From the NCBI GenBank assembly GCA_963169055.1, contig CAUJFU010000252.1, forward strand, positions 1 to 25,420: a stretch of DNA of 25,420 nucleotides, in the 5' to 3' direction. Within the stretch, counting starts at the first letter, position 1; each line of letters begins with the position of its first letter. The translations under genes were made by a program, and so were the position numbers. Positions 16,786-25,420 of this stretch are shown here, in pieces. The DNA comes from Myxococcota bacterium (lineage in GTDB: Bacteria; Myxococcota_C; UBA6777). The notes below the pieces were generated by a model that saw nothing but the letters and a program-made list of their open reading frames with translations, had not been told where the DNA came from and searched no databases.

Positions 16786-19700
16786 ATGAAACAAAGTACA
16801 TTTTTTGTGTGGGTCGCCTGTTGCTGGCTCATCCTTGCGCTCACACCCTCCACAGGGTGCGACAGCCGAGGCGTCGGCAATGGAAATTGTAGCAAAGACG
16901 AAGATTGCGCCGTCGGCTTTTGCCGAGACAATGTCTGTACGGGTGGATGCAAAAGTGATGCAGAGTGCCAAGGCGGAACCTGTCTCAACGGCGTTTGCCA
17001 AGGCTCTGGATGCAAAAACAATACAGACTGCCAAAACGGTGCCACCTGCGCAGACGGACGCTGCCTCCCCTGTCAAGCCGATCAACAATGCGATCAAGGC
17101 CATGTCTGCGTCGGCGGTACGTGCAAAAAAGGCAACTGCCACGGCCCTGACAGCGTCTGCCCCGAAGGCCAAGTCTGCAAAAACAACCAATGCTCTCCCT
17201 GCGACAACGACGCAGAGTGCGGTGCTGGGCGCATCTGCAAAGAAGGCAAATGCACGGAAGGCTGCCGCGCCGATACAGACTGCAAAGACGGCAAATTCTG
17301 CAACCCCGCCACCAACACCTGCGTGATCTGCTTCAAAAATGAACACTGCCCCGCCGGTGTTTGCGATACCGCCGCCAACCTCTGCCGCGATTGCGTCGAA
17401 GACAAAGATTGCAAAAACGGCCAAGTCTGCGATGGAAACCGCTGTGTCGCTTGCCGCGATGATGCCCGTTGTGGCGCTGGTAAAGTCTGCGCCGCTGGAG
17501 CCTGCAAAGACGGCGATTGCAAAGAAGACAAAGACTGCAAAGACGGTAAAGTCTGCAAGGAAAACGTCTGCAAAGGCTGCGACAACGACCGCGATTGCCC
17601 CCAAGGTTCGCTCTGCATCAGCGGCGCTTGCAAAAGCGGAAACTGCCGAGACAACAAAGATTGCGCTGGCGGATTCGTCTGCGTCAACAACAACTGCGGC
17701 GCTTGCACCAACGACACACAATGCGGCACCGGCCAGATCTGCGAAAGCGGAAAATGCCGCGCAGGTTGCCGAAAAGACACCGATTGCGCAAACAACCAAA
17801 AATGTGACGTCGCCACCAGCACCTGCAAAGGCTGCCTCAAAGACACCGATTGCCAAAACGGCCAGATCTGCCGACAAAATACTTGCACTAGTTGCCTCAA
17901 CAACAACGACTGCCCCGCCGGATTCATCTGTCTCCAAGGCGCATGCACACAAGGCGAATGTCGCAATAATTCCGAATGTTCCAACGGAAAGATCTGCGTC
18001 AACAACAAGTGCGAAGCTTGCACTACCGATAGCCAATGCGACAACGGAAAGATCTGTGATGCCGGCAAGTGCCGTGATGGCTGCCGACAAAATGGAAACT
18101 GCCCCGCAGGAAAAGTCTGCGACCCCACCAAACTCACCTGCGAACAATGCGCCACCAACCAACACTGCCCCAACGGCCAAATCTGTAAAAACAACACCTG
18201 CCAAGACTGCGCCACAGACGCCGATTGTTCAAGCGGCCAGATCTGCGATGCTTCCTCCAAGCGCTGCCGCGATGGTTGCCGCAAAAATGCCGATTGCGCA
18301 AACGGCCAAGTCTGCGACACCGCCCAAAGCATCTGCCGCGAATGTCTCGCCAACAAAGACTGCCCCAATGGCCGTATCTGCAAGCAGTTCCGTTGTGTCG
18401 CTTGTACCGATGATGTCGACTGTCAAGATCCTTCCAAGATCTGCGATGGTACCGGCACTTGCGTCATCGGATGCCGCCGCGATAGCCAATGCGCTTCTGG
18501 CGAGATCTGCTTTAACAACAAATGCCGCCCGGGATGCCGCAACGATAGCGATTGCACCAACCAGATCTGCGACCCCGCCAGCCTTACTTGCAAAGATTGC
18601 ACGCTCAATCAACACTGCAAAAACGGCCAAGTCTGCCAACTCAACAAATGCGTGGCCTGCACCGCTGACGCACAATGCGGAACAGGCGAGATCTGCGATT
18701 CAGGCGCTTGCCGACCGGGATGTCGCAAAGACGCGGATTGCGCAAACAACCAAAAATGCGACATCACCTCCAATCGCTGCGAAAACTGCGTCTCCAACAG
18801 CGACTGCCCCGGCGGGCAGATCTGCCAAAACAACAAATGCCTCCCCTGCACTTCCGACGCAGAGTGCGGTACCGGCAAACTTTGCATCAACCAGATCTGT
18901 CTCCCCGGAAACTGCCGCACAGATAGCCAATGCTCCAACGGCCAAGTTTGCCTCAACCGCTTTTGTTCTCCCTGCTCTCTTGATAGCCAATGCGGTGCGG
19001 GTCGCATCTGCCTCAACGGCGCTTGCACCCCCGGAAACTGTAAAAACAACAACGATTGCCCCGGCACCGTCTGCAAAAACAACTTCTGTACCCCCTGCAC
19101 CGCCGACGCCGAATGCAAAACCAACCCCACCGCAGATCGCCTCTGCAACACACCGAGCGGACTCTGTTTCCCCGGAAACTGCCGCACCAACAACGATTGC
19201 TCGGGCACCGATATCTGCGTCGCCTTTAACTGCACCACCTGCCCCGCTCTCCAGTTCTTCACCACAGGCCGACTTGAGACCTATGTCGGTGAAAACTACG
19301 CCATCAAACTCTCTTTCCTCCCCGCCAACGCGCTTCCTCCCCCCACCAACTGGCGCATCGTCAGCGGCCCTTCTTGGATGCTCTTGAACAAACTCAACGA
19401 GTCCGAAGTTGAACTCAAAGGTGTCCCCACGCAGTCTGCCACCACCACCGTATCCGTCGAAGTCGCGGTCGGAAACTGCAAAAATACCACCCAGTTCTCC
19501 CTGCGCGTCTACCCCAAACTGGTCTCCCGCGTCACCAACTACCTCACCGGCACCAGCACCACCCGCGTTGCCAACCCGGGAAGCACCATCGACGGCGGAA
19601 AAAGTCCCTTTAGCTGCCGATTCTACACAGGTGACGGACGAGGCATCCTGCCCTCTTTCATGTACACAGGCGGAACCTTCGGTATCTTTGGTGTGACGCT

Positions 19701-20436
19701 CGATGCAAACGACGCAACCAACTGCACCTTGCTTGGTCAACCCAACCAAAATACCAACGACCCCGGAACCTACGGCTTTATCATGATCGTCCAAGATGCC
19801 CTCGGACAAGAAGTCGAACTCCCCATCGTCTACAACAACGGAAGCTGCAACACCGCCGCTCGCAACAACAACGGGAAATGCAATTGCAGCAGCTCTAACA
19901 ACGGCAACCTCCCCGAACTCAACATCCAACCCGAAAGCGAAGTCACCAACGTCCCCGTCAAAACCGCAGGCGGCAGCTACTCCTACAGCCTCCGCTATCC
20001 CAGCGGATACGTCCACGCCACCAAACTCATCGGACGCACCCCCAACCCCGGCGGAACCTCTAGCTGCTTCTACTCCGTCGAACTTTCGCTGTATAGCTCG
20101 CCCCTCAACGGAAAAGACCTTGGCAACGGCCAAACCGACCTCGTCTGCTCCACCAACTCCCCTGCGGCTGTCTGCCTTGATTGCCCTGCTGGATGCACCG
20201 ATTGCAACGACGGCTTCTGTCGCGGCGGATTCACCGCCTCTTTGCCCGCCTGTACTTCCCCCAACGCCGAGATCACCCAAGACCTCCGCGTACGCTCTCA
20301 CACACCCATCCGCAGCAACGCTCCTGCTTTCCAGTTCTTTATGCTCCAATACCAATCCAGCGTCTACGACACCCTCGGCAACTTCAACCGCACCGAAAAC
20401 ATCTCTAGCTGCGTCATCACCGTCCTCGAAAAATAA
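16786..20436 (+). CDS. Giant cysteine-rich repeat lipoprotein
   Basis: 1216 aa. The N-terminus is an export signal ending in a lipobox-like STGC, with Cys25 as the probable lipidated residue (the -3 position is Ser rather than Leu). Residues about 30-820 hold roughly 37 repeats of a 20-24-residue unit, approximately C-x4-(D/E/Q)-C-x2-G-x2-C-x4-C. Many units contain NGQIC or AGRIC, and a three-unit super-period is visible, for example CRKDTDCANNQKCD returning as CRKDADCANNQKCD. Such units are expected to be disulfide-rich and extracytoplasmic. Residues about 825-910 resemble an Ig-like putative-Ig (PIG) domain, followed by a cysteine-sparse C-terminal region to the end. ATG 16786 has AGAGG 7 nt upstream and starts exactly at the signal peptide. 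It probably lies on the cell surface; an adhesin or binding role is inference. Confidence 0.88.
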   Translation: MKQSTFFVWVACCWLILALTPSTGCDSRGVGNGNCSKDEDCAVGFCRDNVCTGGCKSDAECQGGTCLNGVCQGSGCKNNTDCQNGATCADGRCLPCQADQQCDQGHVCVGGTCKKGNCHGPDSVCPEGQVCKNNQCSPCDNDAECGAGRICKEGKCTEGCRADTDCKDGKFCNPATNTCVICFKNEHCPAGVCDTAANLCRDCVEDKDCKNGQVCDGNRCVACRDDARCGAGKVCAAGACKDGDCKEDKDCKDGKVCKENVCKGCDNDRDCPQGSLCISGACKSGNCRDNKDCAGGFVCVNNNCGACTNDTQCGTGQICESGKCRAGCRKDTDCANNQKCDVATSTCKGCLKDTDCQNGQICRQNTCTSCLNNNDCPAGFICLQGACTQGECRNNSECSNGKICVNNKCEACTTDSQCDNGKICDAGKCRDGCRQNGNCPAGKVCDPTKLTCEQCATNQHCPNGQICKNNTCQDCATDADCSSGQICDASSKRCRDGCRKNADCANGQVCDTAQSICRECLANKDCPNGRICKQFRCVACTDDVDCQDPSKICDGTGTCVIGCRRDSQCASGEICFNNKCRPGCRNDSDCTNQICDPASLTCKDCTLNQHCKNGQVCQLNKCVACTADAQCGTGEICDSGACRPGCRKDADCANNQKCDITSNRCENCVSNSDCPGGQICQNNKCLPCTSDAECGTGKLCINQICLPGNCRTDSQCSNGQVCLNRFCSPCSLDSQCGAGRICLNGACTPGNCKNNNDCPGTVCKNNFCTPCTADAECKTNPTADRLCNTPSGLCFPGNCRTNNDCSGTDICVAFNCTTCPALQFFTTGRLETYVGENYAIKLSFLPANALPPPTNWRIVSGPSWMLLNKLNESEVELKGVPTQSATTTVSVEVAVGNCKNTTQFSLRVYPKLVSRVTNYLTGTSTTRVANPGSTIDGGKSPFSCRFYTGDGRGILPSFMYTGGTFGIFGVTLDANDATNCTLLGQPNQNTNDPGTYGFIMIVQDALGQEVELPIVYNNGSCNTAARNNNGKCNCSSSNNGNLPELNIQPESEVTNVPVKTAGGSYSYSLRYPSGYVHATKLIGRTPNPGGTSSCFYSVELSLYSSPLNGKDLGNGQTDLVCSTNSPAAVCLDCPAGCTDCNDGFCRGGFTASLPACTSPNAEITQDLRVRSHTPIRSNAPAFQFFMLQYQSSVYDTLGNFNRTENISSCVITVLEK

Positions 20437-20477
20437 TCCCCCCACCTCACAAGCCCAACCGCGTAAGCCCTATCCGA

Positions 20478-22937
20478 TCAAAAATCGATATTTTTTCCGA
20501 CGCGAACGGCGACCGAGGTGGGGGGAGAGGGGAGGGTTTGGTTGTAGAGATAGTTATAGATGACGTAGGTGCGAAAGACACGCTTGACGTAGTTTCGGGT
20601 TTCTTGGAAGGGGATCTCTTCGACAAACTCGTCGACAGAGACGTTGTGATGGTTTTTGAGCCAGACAGCGACGCGATGGGGGCCTGCGTTGTAAGCGGCA
20701 GCAGCAAGCATCACATGGGATTGGAATTTTTCGAGAAGCTGGCCGAGATACCAGCAACCCATCTTGATATTGGTGGGCGGGTGGTAGAGATCGCGTAGGC
20801 GAAAGTCGTCCATTTTGATGCGATCGGCGATCTTGTAGGCGGTTTTGGGGATGATCTGCATTAAGCCGAAGGCATCGGCCCAAGAGCGAATACGGATACG
20901 GAAGAGACTTTCTTCACGGGTGATGGCCCACGCAAAAGCAAACGGAACGCCCGACTGACGGCTCTCATGGCTCAGCTCGTCATGATACGCAAGCGGATAA
21001 CGGATGCGAAAGCTTTGATGGGGCGTGAGGCGCGGAGGTTTGTTGACCTTGGTTTGCAGATGAAAAGAAAGCAATACACCCGGATGATAGGCTTTTTTCG
21101 AATAAAGCCATCGGATGGTTTCAAGGATATGCGGCTTGGAGCGTTGGACGGCCCAACGGGCGGAAGTCATCTCACGCACAGCATCTTGATCGAGACCCAA
21201 TTGATCGAAAAGCTGTGCGCGTTGAAAGGCTTTGCAGCTTCGGCTTTTACCGCCTTTGCAAGCGGGTGGGAGACTTGGAAAGGCGACTTGGGATGGGATC
21301 TCTTGTTGAGCGATCTGCGCAAGGTTGCGAAACAAAGCGTTCTGATCGGCGTTATCGATGTTTTCCGAAAGCGTGGTGGTGTAGCCGACTTGTTTTCGGT
21401 CGAGCGTTGCCTTTTGCATCGCCTGCTCGACACGGCGCAAGCGCTCTTGTTCGCGCTTGTTTAGCAAAGACTTGCGTTTGATCGCTGGGGGAGGGTTGTG
21501 TGTGCAAGAGTAGGATTGATGGTGTTCTTGGATCTGATCTTCGAGGACATACAAGCGGTGTTGTGAAAGCACACCGTAGTAAGTGAGCGGAGCGACGCTG
21601 GCGATGCGACTGTAGTACGATTTGGCCTGATCCCACTGGCCGAGATGCTCGTAGGACCGCCCGATCCAATAACTCACCTGCCCGCCGATAGAAACGCCGC
21701 GTTTGGTTCGCCCCCACTTTTTGAACCCTGCGATCGCGGCCTTGTATTCGCCTTCGCGAAACAGCGTCCACAGCCTAAACCATTCCAACGCTTGAAGATT
21801 CTTTTGTTCTTCGGGATACACTTGCAGGTATTCTTCGATCATTTGACGAGCTTTGGCGTATCTTTGCAAGCGCATCGCCATCCAAATCAACCGATACGCC
21901 GCCTCTTTCGCCGATTCAGATTCAGGCTCTCGCTCCACAAAAGCATGCAGTTGTTCCAGACCACGCTCAAAAGACCCTGTCTCCGAATAAGCCCGACCAA
22001 GCATCTTGTACGCAGAACGGCGCAAAGCAACGTTGCTTGTGCGTTTTGCAAGCCCTTCGAGCAAGGGGATCGCGTCTTGGTGCCGATGCATCGACATCAA
22101 CGCACGCGCACGCCATTTTTCCATGGGTTCGATCTGCATCAGGTCGGGCTTTGGGGCTTTTTGCAACGCTGCGATCTTTTGTTCGATCTCAGGCAACGCA
22201 CGCTTCGGCTGAAAACGAGACAGCCGATACAACCGAAGCGATGCCTCTTCTTCGTTCCATGTATGGGGCGGGATCTTGCCTTCTTTCGACCACGCAGCCA
22301 AAAGCTGCTCGGCTCGCACAGCCTCGCTGCGATGCGGATACTCCAACGCAAACAGACGTATCGCTTTGGCTGCCTCTTTGATATCACTGCGTTTGAGATG
22401 GCCTTCTGCAAGCCACCACAACAAACGTCTTCGACCCCCATACGGCCCTGCGTACGGCAACAACGACTGCAACTGATCCGTATAAGCCTTCCAATCTTCG
22501 GCTTTCCGCAACGACACAATCAGTTCGTTGCGGATCTTCCGCTTCATTGCAACGCTGCGATACTCTTTTAACGTCGCTTGGTACGTCGCCGCTGCTTCTT
22601 TATGCAAACCCGCCAACGTCTGCGACTTGGCAAGGTACTCGTACACATAATCCCGATACAGCGTGTTGTCTTTTAAGGCCCGCGCAAACCATCTCGCAGC
22701 CTCACGAGGTCTCTGCCGCCGCAGCGCCAGATGGCCCGCAAAATACGCCATCTGTGCTTGTTGTTCTTTCCATCGCAACACAGACTCTCTTCGCCCCTTG
22801 TGACGGCCCGCTGCGATCTCTGCATACCAAGCCGCCTGATCCACACGCCCTTCACGCGCCGCTTTGTACGCAGCCGTATCCACCGACTCCGTACCCACCC
22901 ATTGCAACAACCACAAAAAAACGATGCTTGTACTCAT
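20478..22937 (-). CDS. slt: Slt-type lytic murein transglycosylase with long helical N-terminus
   Basis: 819 aa. Cleaves the MurNAc-GlcNAc bond of peptidoglycan to give 1,6-anhydro ends. The C-terminal SLT domain (about 655-800) has the family motifs: catalytic Glu676 in REESLF, GLMQIIPKTA (691-700) and AYNAG (748-752). Residues 20-600 form TPR-like superhelical repeats, like the U-domain of Slt70 but longer (Slt70 is about 645 aa). ATG 22937 has GGGAG 7 nt upstream and begins a short hydrophobic export-type signal (MSTSIVFLWLLQWV). The frame continues upstream to 24032, but only antisense to the glutamate-cysteine ligase gene, so that part is rejected. A short peptide (FPSLPPACKGGKS, near 21241-21290) looks like a translated palindromic repeat. 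It converges on the lipoprotein gene, 41 bp apart. Confidence 0.93.
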   Translation of the reverse strand: MSTSIVFLWLLQWVGTESVDTAAYKAAREGRVDQAAWYAEIAAGRHKGRRESVLRWKEQQAQMAYFAGHLALRRQRPREAARWFARALKDNTLYRDYVYEYLAKSQTLAGLHKEAAATYQATLKEYRSVAMKRKIRNELIVSLRKAEDWKAYTDQLQSLLPYAGPYGGRRRLLWWLAEGHLKRSDIKEAAKAIRLFALEYPHRSEAVRAEQLLAAWSKEGKIPPHTWNEEEASLRLYRLSRFQPKRALPEIEQKIAALQKAPKPDLMQIEPMEKWRARALMSMHRHQDAIPLLEGLAKRTSNVALRRSAYKMLGRAYSETGSFERGLEQLHAFVEREPESESAKEAAYRLIWMAMRLQRYAKARQMIEEYLQVYPEEQKNLQALEWFRLWTLFREGEYKAAIAGFKKWGRTKRGVSIGGQVSYWIGRSYEHLGQWDQAKSYYSRIASVAPLTYYGVLSQHRLYVLEDQIQEHHQSYSCTHNPPPAIKRKSLLNKREQERLRRVEQAMQKATLDRKQVGYTTTLSENIDNADQNALFRNLAQIAQQEIPSQVAFPSLPPACKGGKSRSCKAFQRAQLFDQLGLDQDAVREMTSARWAVQRSKPHILETIRWLYSKKAYHPGVLLSFHLQTKVNKPPRLTPHQSFRIRYPLAYHDELSHESRQSGVPFAFAWAITREESLFRIRIRSWADAFGLMQIIPKTAYKIADRIKMDDFRLRDLYHPPTNIKMGCWYLGQLLEKFQSHVMLAAAAYNAGPHRVAVWLKNHHNVSVDEFVEEIPFQETRNYVKRVFRTYVIYNYLYNQTLPSPPTSVAVRVGKNIDF

Positions 22938-23240
22938 ATTGTTTCTCCCGATGACCACGCTCTTGTAGGCGTTGGCCCTCCACCGCTTCGCGCTATTCCT
23001 TCGATGCGATGGGGAAGATGACCGTGGTGTGTCTGCAACTTTTTCTCCACACGAAAAAAGGCATACACTTGACAAAGATGGACCACACGTCACCACAAAG
23101 CAAGATTTCCGAAAGACTTGCGCCGCCTTTGCTCCTGTGGCATCTTGTTTCCCCACATACGCAAATGGATCGTGCGGGTTGCACTCCACAGATCGCCCCC
23201 CAATGTTCCCGCTTTCTCTCGACCATCGGAGATTTTTTCC
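22938..23240. other. 303-bp divergent intergenic region between slt and the ligase gene
   Basis: TTGACA occurs at 23069-23074, but no acceptable -10 follows at 16-18 bp, so I do not call a promoter. No RNA gene or small coding region is convincing. Both flanking promoters should lie here. Confidence 0.4.
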
Positions 23241-24557
23241 ATGACCGCCGTGCATCCTCCTTCCTCGACTCCTTCGGCTGATGCTCTCTCTGGAACGCTC
23301 GCCGAATTGGCAGAGACGTTCGCCGCACGATTCCCTGAAACCTTGCGCGGCCCCCGCACCATCGGACGCGAAGCCGAATACCCGATGGTCTGGCCTGATG
23401 GTCAAGCTGCGGATATTCGGGGACTTTGGCCGCTGCTGATGGAAGGCGGCGATCTCAAACCCCTGCGCGAAGGCGATCTGATCGTGGGCCTCGAAGGCAC
23501 ATCCTACAGCTACTCCATGGAAGTCGGTTGGGGAACGATCGAAGTAATCACCGAACCTTGCAACGATCTTCACGCCCTCAAGGCCCTTCACGAAACCGCG
23601 ATGGCTCGGCTGTTGACGGCGACCAAACGATACGGCTGCTTGATCCTTGGCTACGGTATCCAACCGATCACCCCCCAAAGCGAAGCCTTGATGTCCCCCA
23701 AAAAACGCTATCACGTCCTCCACGACGTCATCGGCACGACTTGGCAGTGGTTCACCACAACCGCCAGCGACCAAGCACAGATCGATATCACCCGCAGCGA
23801 ACTGATCCCCCTGCTCAACCTCACCAATCTGCTTTGCCCTGTGGTGATCGCCTTTTGCGCCAACTCTCCGATCTACGGAGGCCACGAAAGCGGGTGGATC
23901 AGCTCGCGTGAAGGCACAATGGGCCAGATCCACGCCAGCAGCCACCGCCACGGTATGCCCGCCCGCGCCATGCGCGATCCGCTCGATTGGATCGAAACAC
24001 TCGCCCAACAAGACTTTCTCGTCCGAAAACAAGACGGCCTATACGTCCCTCAATCCGGCACATTCATCGACTACCTGCGCCAACATGGCCCTCTCTTCGA
24101 TGATTTCTTGATGCACGAACATTACATCTGGAACAGCGGTCGCCCACGTTGCGCCCACGCCACGATCGAACTCCGCTCCGCTTGCCAACAACCTTGGGCC
24201 GAACACTCCGCCAACAGCGCCCTTGGTCTCGGCCTGATCGAAGCAGGAAAAACCCTCCTTCCTTGGCTTGAAACCAAACTCCAAGACGCTTTGTGGCCCG
24301 CCATGCGCGATTATCATCAACGTGTCCTTCGCCAAGGTATCCAAGCATCCGAACCCTTCGAGGGTTTGCTCGAAGGCGTCCTGCAACACGCTCACGATGC
24401 CCTTTTGGCCCGTGGTTTCGGCGAAGAGATCTATCTCGCCCCACTTTACCGACGACTCCAACAACGCCGTAGTCCCGGCCATGACGCCATCGAAGCCTAC
24501 CGACGCGGCGGATGGGATGCCCTGCGCGAACAACTCACCTGCACCCTCGAACCTTAA
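23241..24557 (+). CDS. Glutamate-cysteine ligase, GCS2 family
   Basis: 438 aa. ATP-dependent ligase joining glutamate and cysteine into gamma-glutamylcysteine, the first step of glutathione-type thiol synthesis. Family features are the N-terminal GREAEYPMV (42-50, metal-binding Glu44/Glu46 expected), EVGWGTIEVITEPC (94-107), the QIDITRSE strand (about residue 180), FCANSPIYGG, and the distal WNSGRPRCAHATIELRSAC segment. The overall pattern fits the GCS2 clade (plant/alpha-proteobacterial and EgtA-like enzymes) rather than E. coli-type GshA. ATG 23241 has GGAG 9 nt upstream; the frame is open from 23118, but that part resembles nothing. No glutathione synthetase or ergothioneine genes are in view, so whether the product feeds glutathione, ergothioneine or another thiol is unresolved. 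The sirtuin gene follows 55 bp downstream. Confidence 0.85.
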   Translation: MTAVHPPSSTPSADALSGTLAELAETFAARFPETLRGPRTIGREAEYPMVWPDGQAADIRGLWPLLMEGGDLKPLREGDLIVGLEGTSYSYSMEVGWGTIEVITEPCNDLHALKALHETAMARLLTATKRYGCLILGYGIQPITPQSEALMSPKKRYHVLHDVIGTTWQWFTTTASDQAQIDITRSELIPLLNLTNLLCPVVIAFCANSPIYGGHESGWISSREGTMGQIHASSHRHGMPARAMRDPLDWIETLAQQDFLVRKQDGLYVPQSGTFIDYLRQHGPLFDDFLMHEHYIWNSGRPRCAHATIELRSACQQPWAEHSANSALGLGLIEAGKTLLPWLETKLQDALWPAMRDYHQRVLRQGIQASEPFEGLLEGVLQHAHDALLARGFGEEIYLAPLYRRLQQRRSPGHDAIEAYRRGGWDALREQLTCTLEP

Positions 24558-24612
24558 TCCTCCCGCTCTTTCCGCTCTCTCCCCAAAAAAGCAGAACCAC
24601 GAAGGAGATCCG

Positions 24613-25420
24613 ATGGAAGAGATACAAGCCATCCACAAAGCAGCACAGATTTTATCTGCGGCATCACGGGTGTTGATCGATACTGGAGCAGGGATGTCTG
24701 CGGATTCCGGGATCTCTACGTACCGAGACCAACAAGGCCGATGGAGAGATTTTCTTCCGTTTACGCGGTTGGGCTTGCAGCCCAAAGATTTCTCGAATCC
24801 TCCCGGATATCGAGAACAACCGCATTATGCGTGGGCCTTTGCGGAATATCTGCGCCGTCAGATGGCAAACGCCCAGCCACACACAGGGTACAAGATCATC
24901 TCGGACTGGGTTAGCAACGCGGGCAAAGAGATGTTCGTCCTCACCACCAATATCGACGGCCTCCACCGACGATCAGGCGTTCCAGACAGCCGACTGTACG
25001 AGAGATACGGGAATCTCTGGGAGTTGCAGTGTTTGGAAAAATGCACCTCGCATTGGTGGCCCGACAACCGAACAAAACTATGTCATCTCGACGAATCGAC
25101 GATGAGAGCAAGCGGTTTTCCAACCTGCCCTTTCTGCGGGGGTTTGGCAAGACCGCGTGTGCAGATGGATTACGACGACCAATTCATCGAAAAAGAAGTG
25201 GGGTGGAAATTTTATCAAAACTTTTTGGACGCGGCCGCAATCGATGTTGTCGTCATCATCGGTACGACGCTATGGATGTCCTGGCCAGACAACGAGAAGA
25301 AACCACAAGTCATCCACATCAACCCCGACCCCCAAACGCACGTCCATTACGAAAAGCCTATCGCCATCACGATGGGAGCCGAAGATGCGCTGATGGGGAT
25401 CGATTGGTGTTGGAAACGAA
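24613..25420 (+). CDS. Sir2/sirtuin-like protein lacking the canonical catalytic histidine (3' end cut by window edge)
   Basis: 269 residues are visible and the frame is still open at the edge. Sirtuin hallmarks in order are NAD-binding GAGMSADSGISTYRD (25-39), TTNIDGLHRRSG (111-122), a zinc-ribbon pair C140-x3-C144 and C172-x2-C175, ARPRVQMDYDDQF in place of the usual RPxVVxFGE, and GTTL (217-220) followed by VIHINPDP. The motif ELHGS that carries the catalytic general base is ERYGN here, so Tyr132 replaces His. The Gln of TQNID is Thr112. It may bind NAD without normal deacylation, or act by altered chemistry. ATG 24613 has AAGGAG 5 nt upstream. Codon use is more A/T- and G-rich than in its neighbours (TTA, AGA, GGG), suggesting separate ancestry. 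It may be co-transcribed with the ligase gene. Confidence 0.88.
   Translation, partial: MEEIQAIHKAAQILSAASRVLIDTGAGMSADSGISTYRDQQGRWRDFLPFTRLGLQPKDFSNPPGYREQPHYAWAFAEYLRRQMANAQPHTGYKIISDWVSNAGKEMFVLTTNIDGLHRRSGVPDSRLYERYGNLWELQCLEKCTSHWWPDNRTKLCHLDESTMRASGFPTCPFCGGLARPRVQMDYDDQFIEKEVGWKFYQNFLDAAAIDVVVIIGTTLWMSWPDNEKKPQVIHINPDPQTHVHYEKPIAITMGAEDALMGIDWCWKR

Noticed and set aside
16765-18204. 479-codon open frame antisense to the cysteine-rich lipoprotein
   Set aside because: It is an Ala/Val-rich mirror of the repeat codons, has no ribosome site, and the sense strand has a signal peptide and regular cysteine spacing.
17339-19387. 682-codon frame on the same strand as the lipoprotein, one frame off
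   Set aside because: Ala/Thr/Ser low-complexity product of the repeat DNA; no start signal.
18700-20445. 581-codon antisense open frame over the lipoprotein C-terminal part
   Set aside because: Same composition artefact; no recognisable domain, and it would overlap the slt gene's 3' side tail to tail.
23069-23091. Promoter from TTGACA upstream of the ligase gene
   Set aside because: No -10 hexamer of acceptable quality at 16-18 bp spacing.
22938-24032. N-terminal continuation of the slt frame
   Set aside because: It is purely antisense to the ligase gene; the signal peptide and ribosome site place the start at 22937.
1-25420. High frequency of GATC as a possible methylation signal
   Set aside because: It follows mainly from favoured codons such as ATC after G/A-ending codons; I made no count and see no clustering.

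Overview
The window is a chromosomal segment with no rRNA, tRNA, CRISPR array or insertion sequence that I can see. It is tightly packed. Intact genes use typical Shine-Dalgarno sequences, and several promoters have a -35/-10 layout with 17-bp spacing. An NtrC-type sigma-54 activator, TPR membrane proteins, a eukaryote-like ketosphinganine-reductase-type SDR and a very large cysteine-rich lipoprotein together suggest a Gram-negative, delta-proteobacterial type of organism (Myxococcota/Bradymonadota-like). That placement is inference; no 16S or marker phylogeny is available here.

Layout. 1-1019 (-): a sigma-54-dependent activator with a PAS domain, truncated at the window edge. 1249-1755 (+): an Rrf2-family repressor, divergent from it across a promoter region with three helically phased TGAAAC repeats. 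2018-6532 (+): a fused glycine dehydrogenase (gcvP) interrupted by a 544-residue homing-endonuclease intein. The intein sits three residues after the PLP-binding lysine, and I rate this the most notable object in the window. 6686-8918 (+): two membrane-anchored TPR proteins, the second with its own near-consensus promoter. 8955-10532 (-): a peptide deformylase and a KDSR-like short-chain dehydrogenase, probably one operon. 10873-14157 (+): an unusually long multi-pass glycosyltransferase of the GT39/ArnT type. 14206-15165 (-): a LysR regulator whose start region is tandemly duplicated, divergent from 15385-16329 (+), a zinc-independent quinone-oxidoreductase-like MDR enzyme. 16786-20436 (+): a lipoprotein with about 37 cysteine-knot-like repeats. 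20478-22937 (-): a Slt-type lytic transglycosylase. 23241-24557 (+): a GCS2-type glutamate-cysteine ligase, followed by a sirtuin-like protein (24613 to the edge) that lacks the canonical catalytic histidine.

How the genes fit together. Most neighbours are not one pathway. Plausible functional units are the Rrf2 regulator with its divergent promoter region, the deformylase-SDR operon, the LysR-MDR divergent pair and the gcl-sirtuin pair. Several envelope functions (glycosyltransferase, lytic transglycosylase, lipoprotein, TPR anchors) are dispersed through the window. I found no gcvT, gcvH or lpd beside gcvP, and no glycine riboswitch upstream of it. No clearly new multi-gene system is evident. 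The items most worth pursuing are the active-site intein, the sirtuin with Tyr in place of His, the cysteine-rich lipoprotein, and several tandem duplications next to gene starts.
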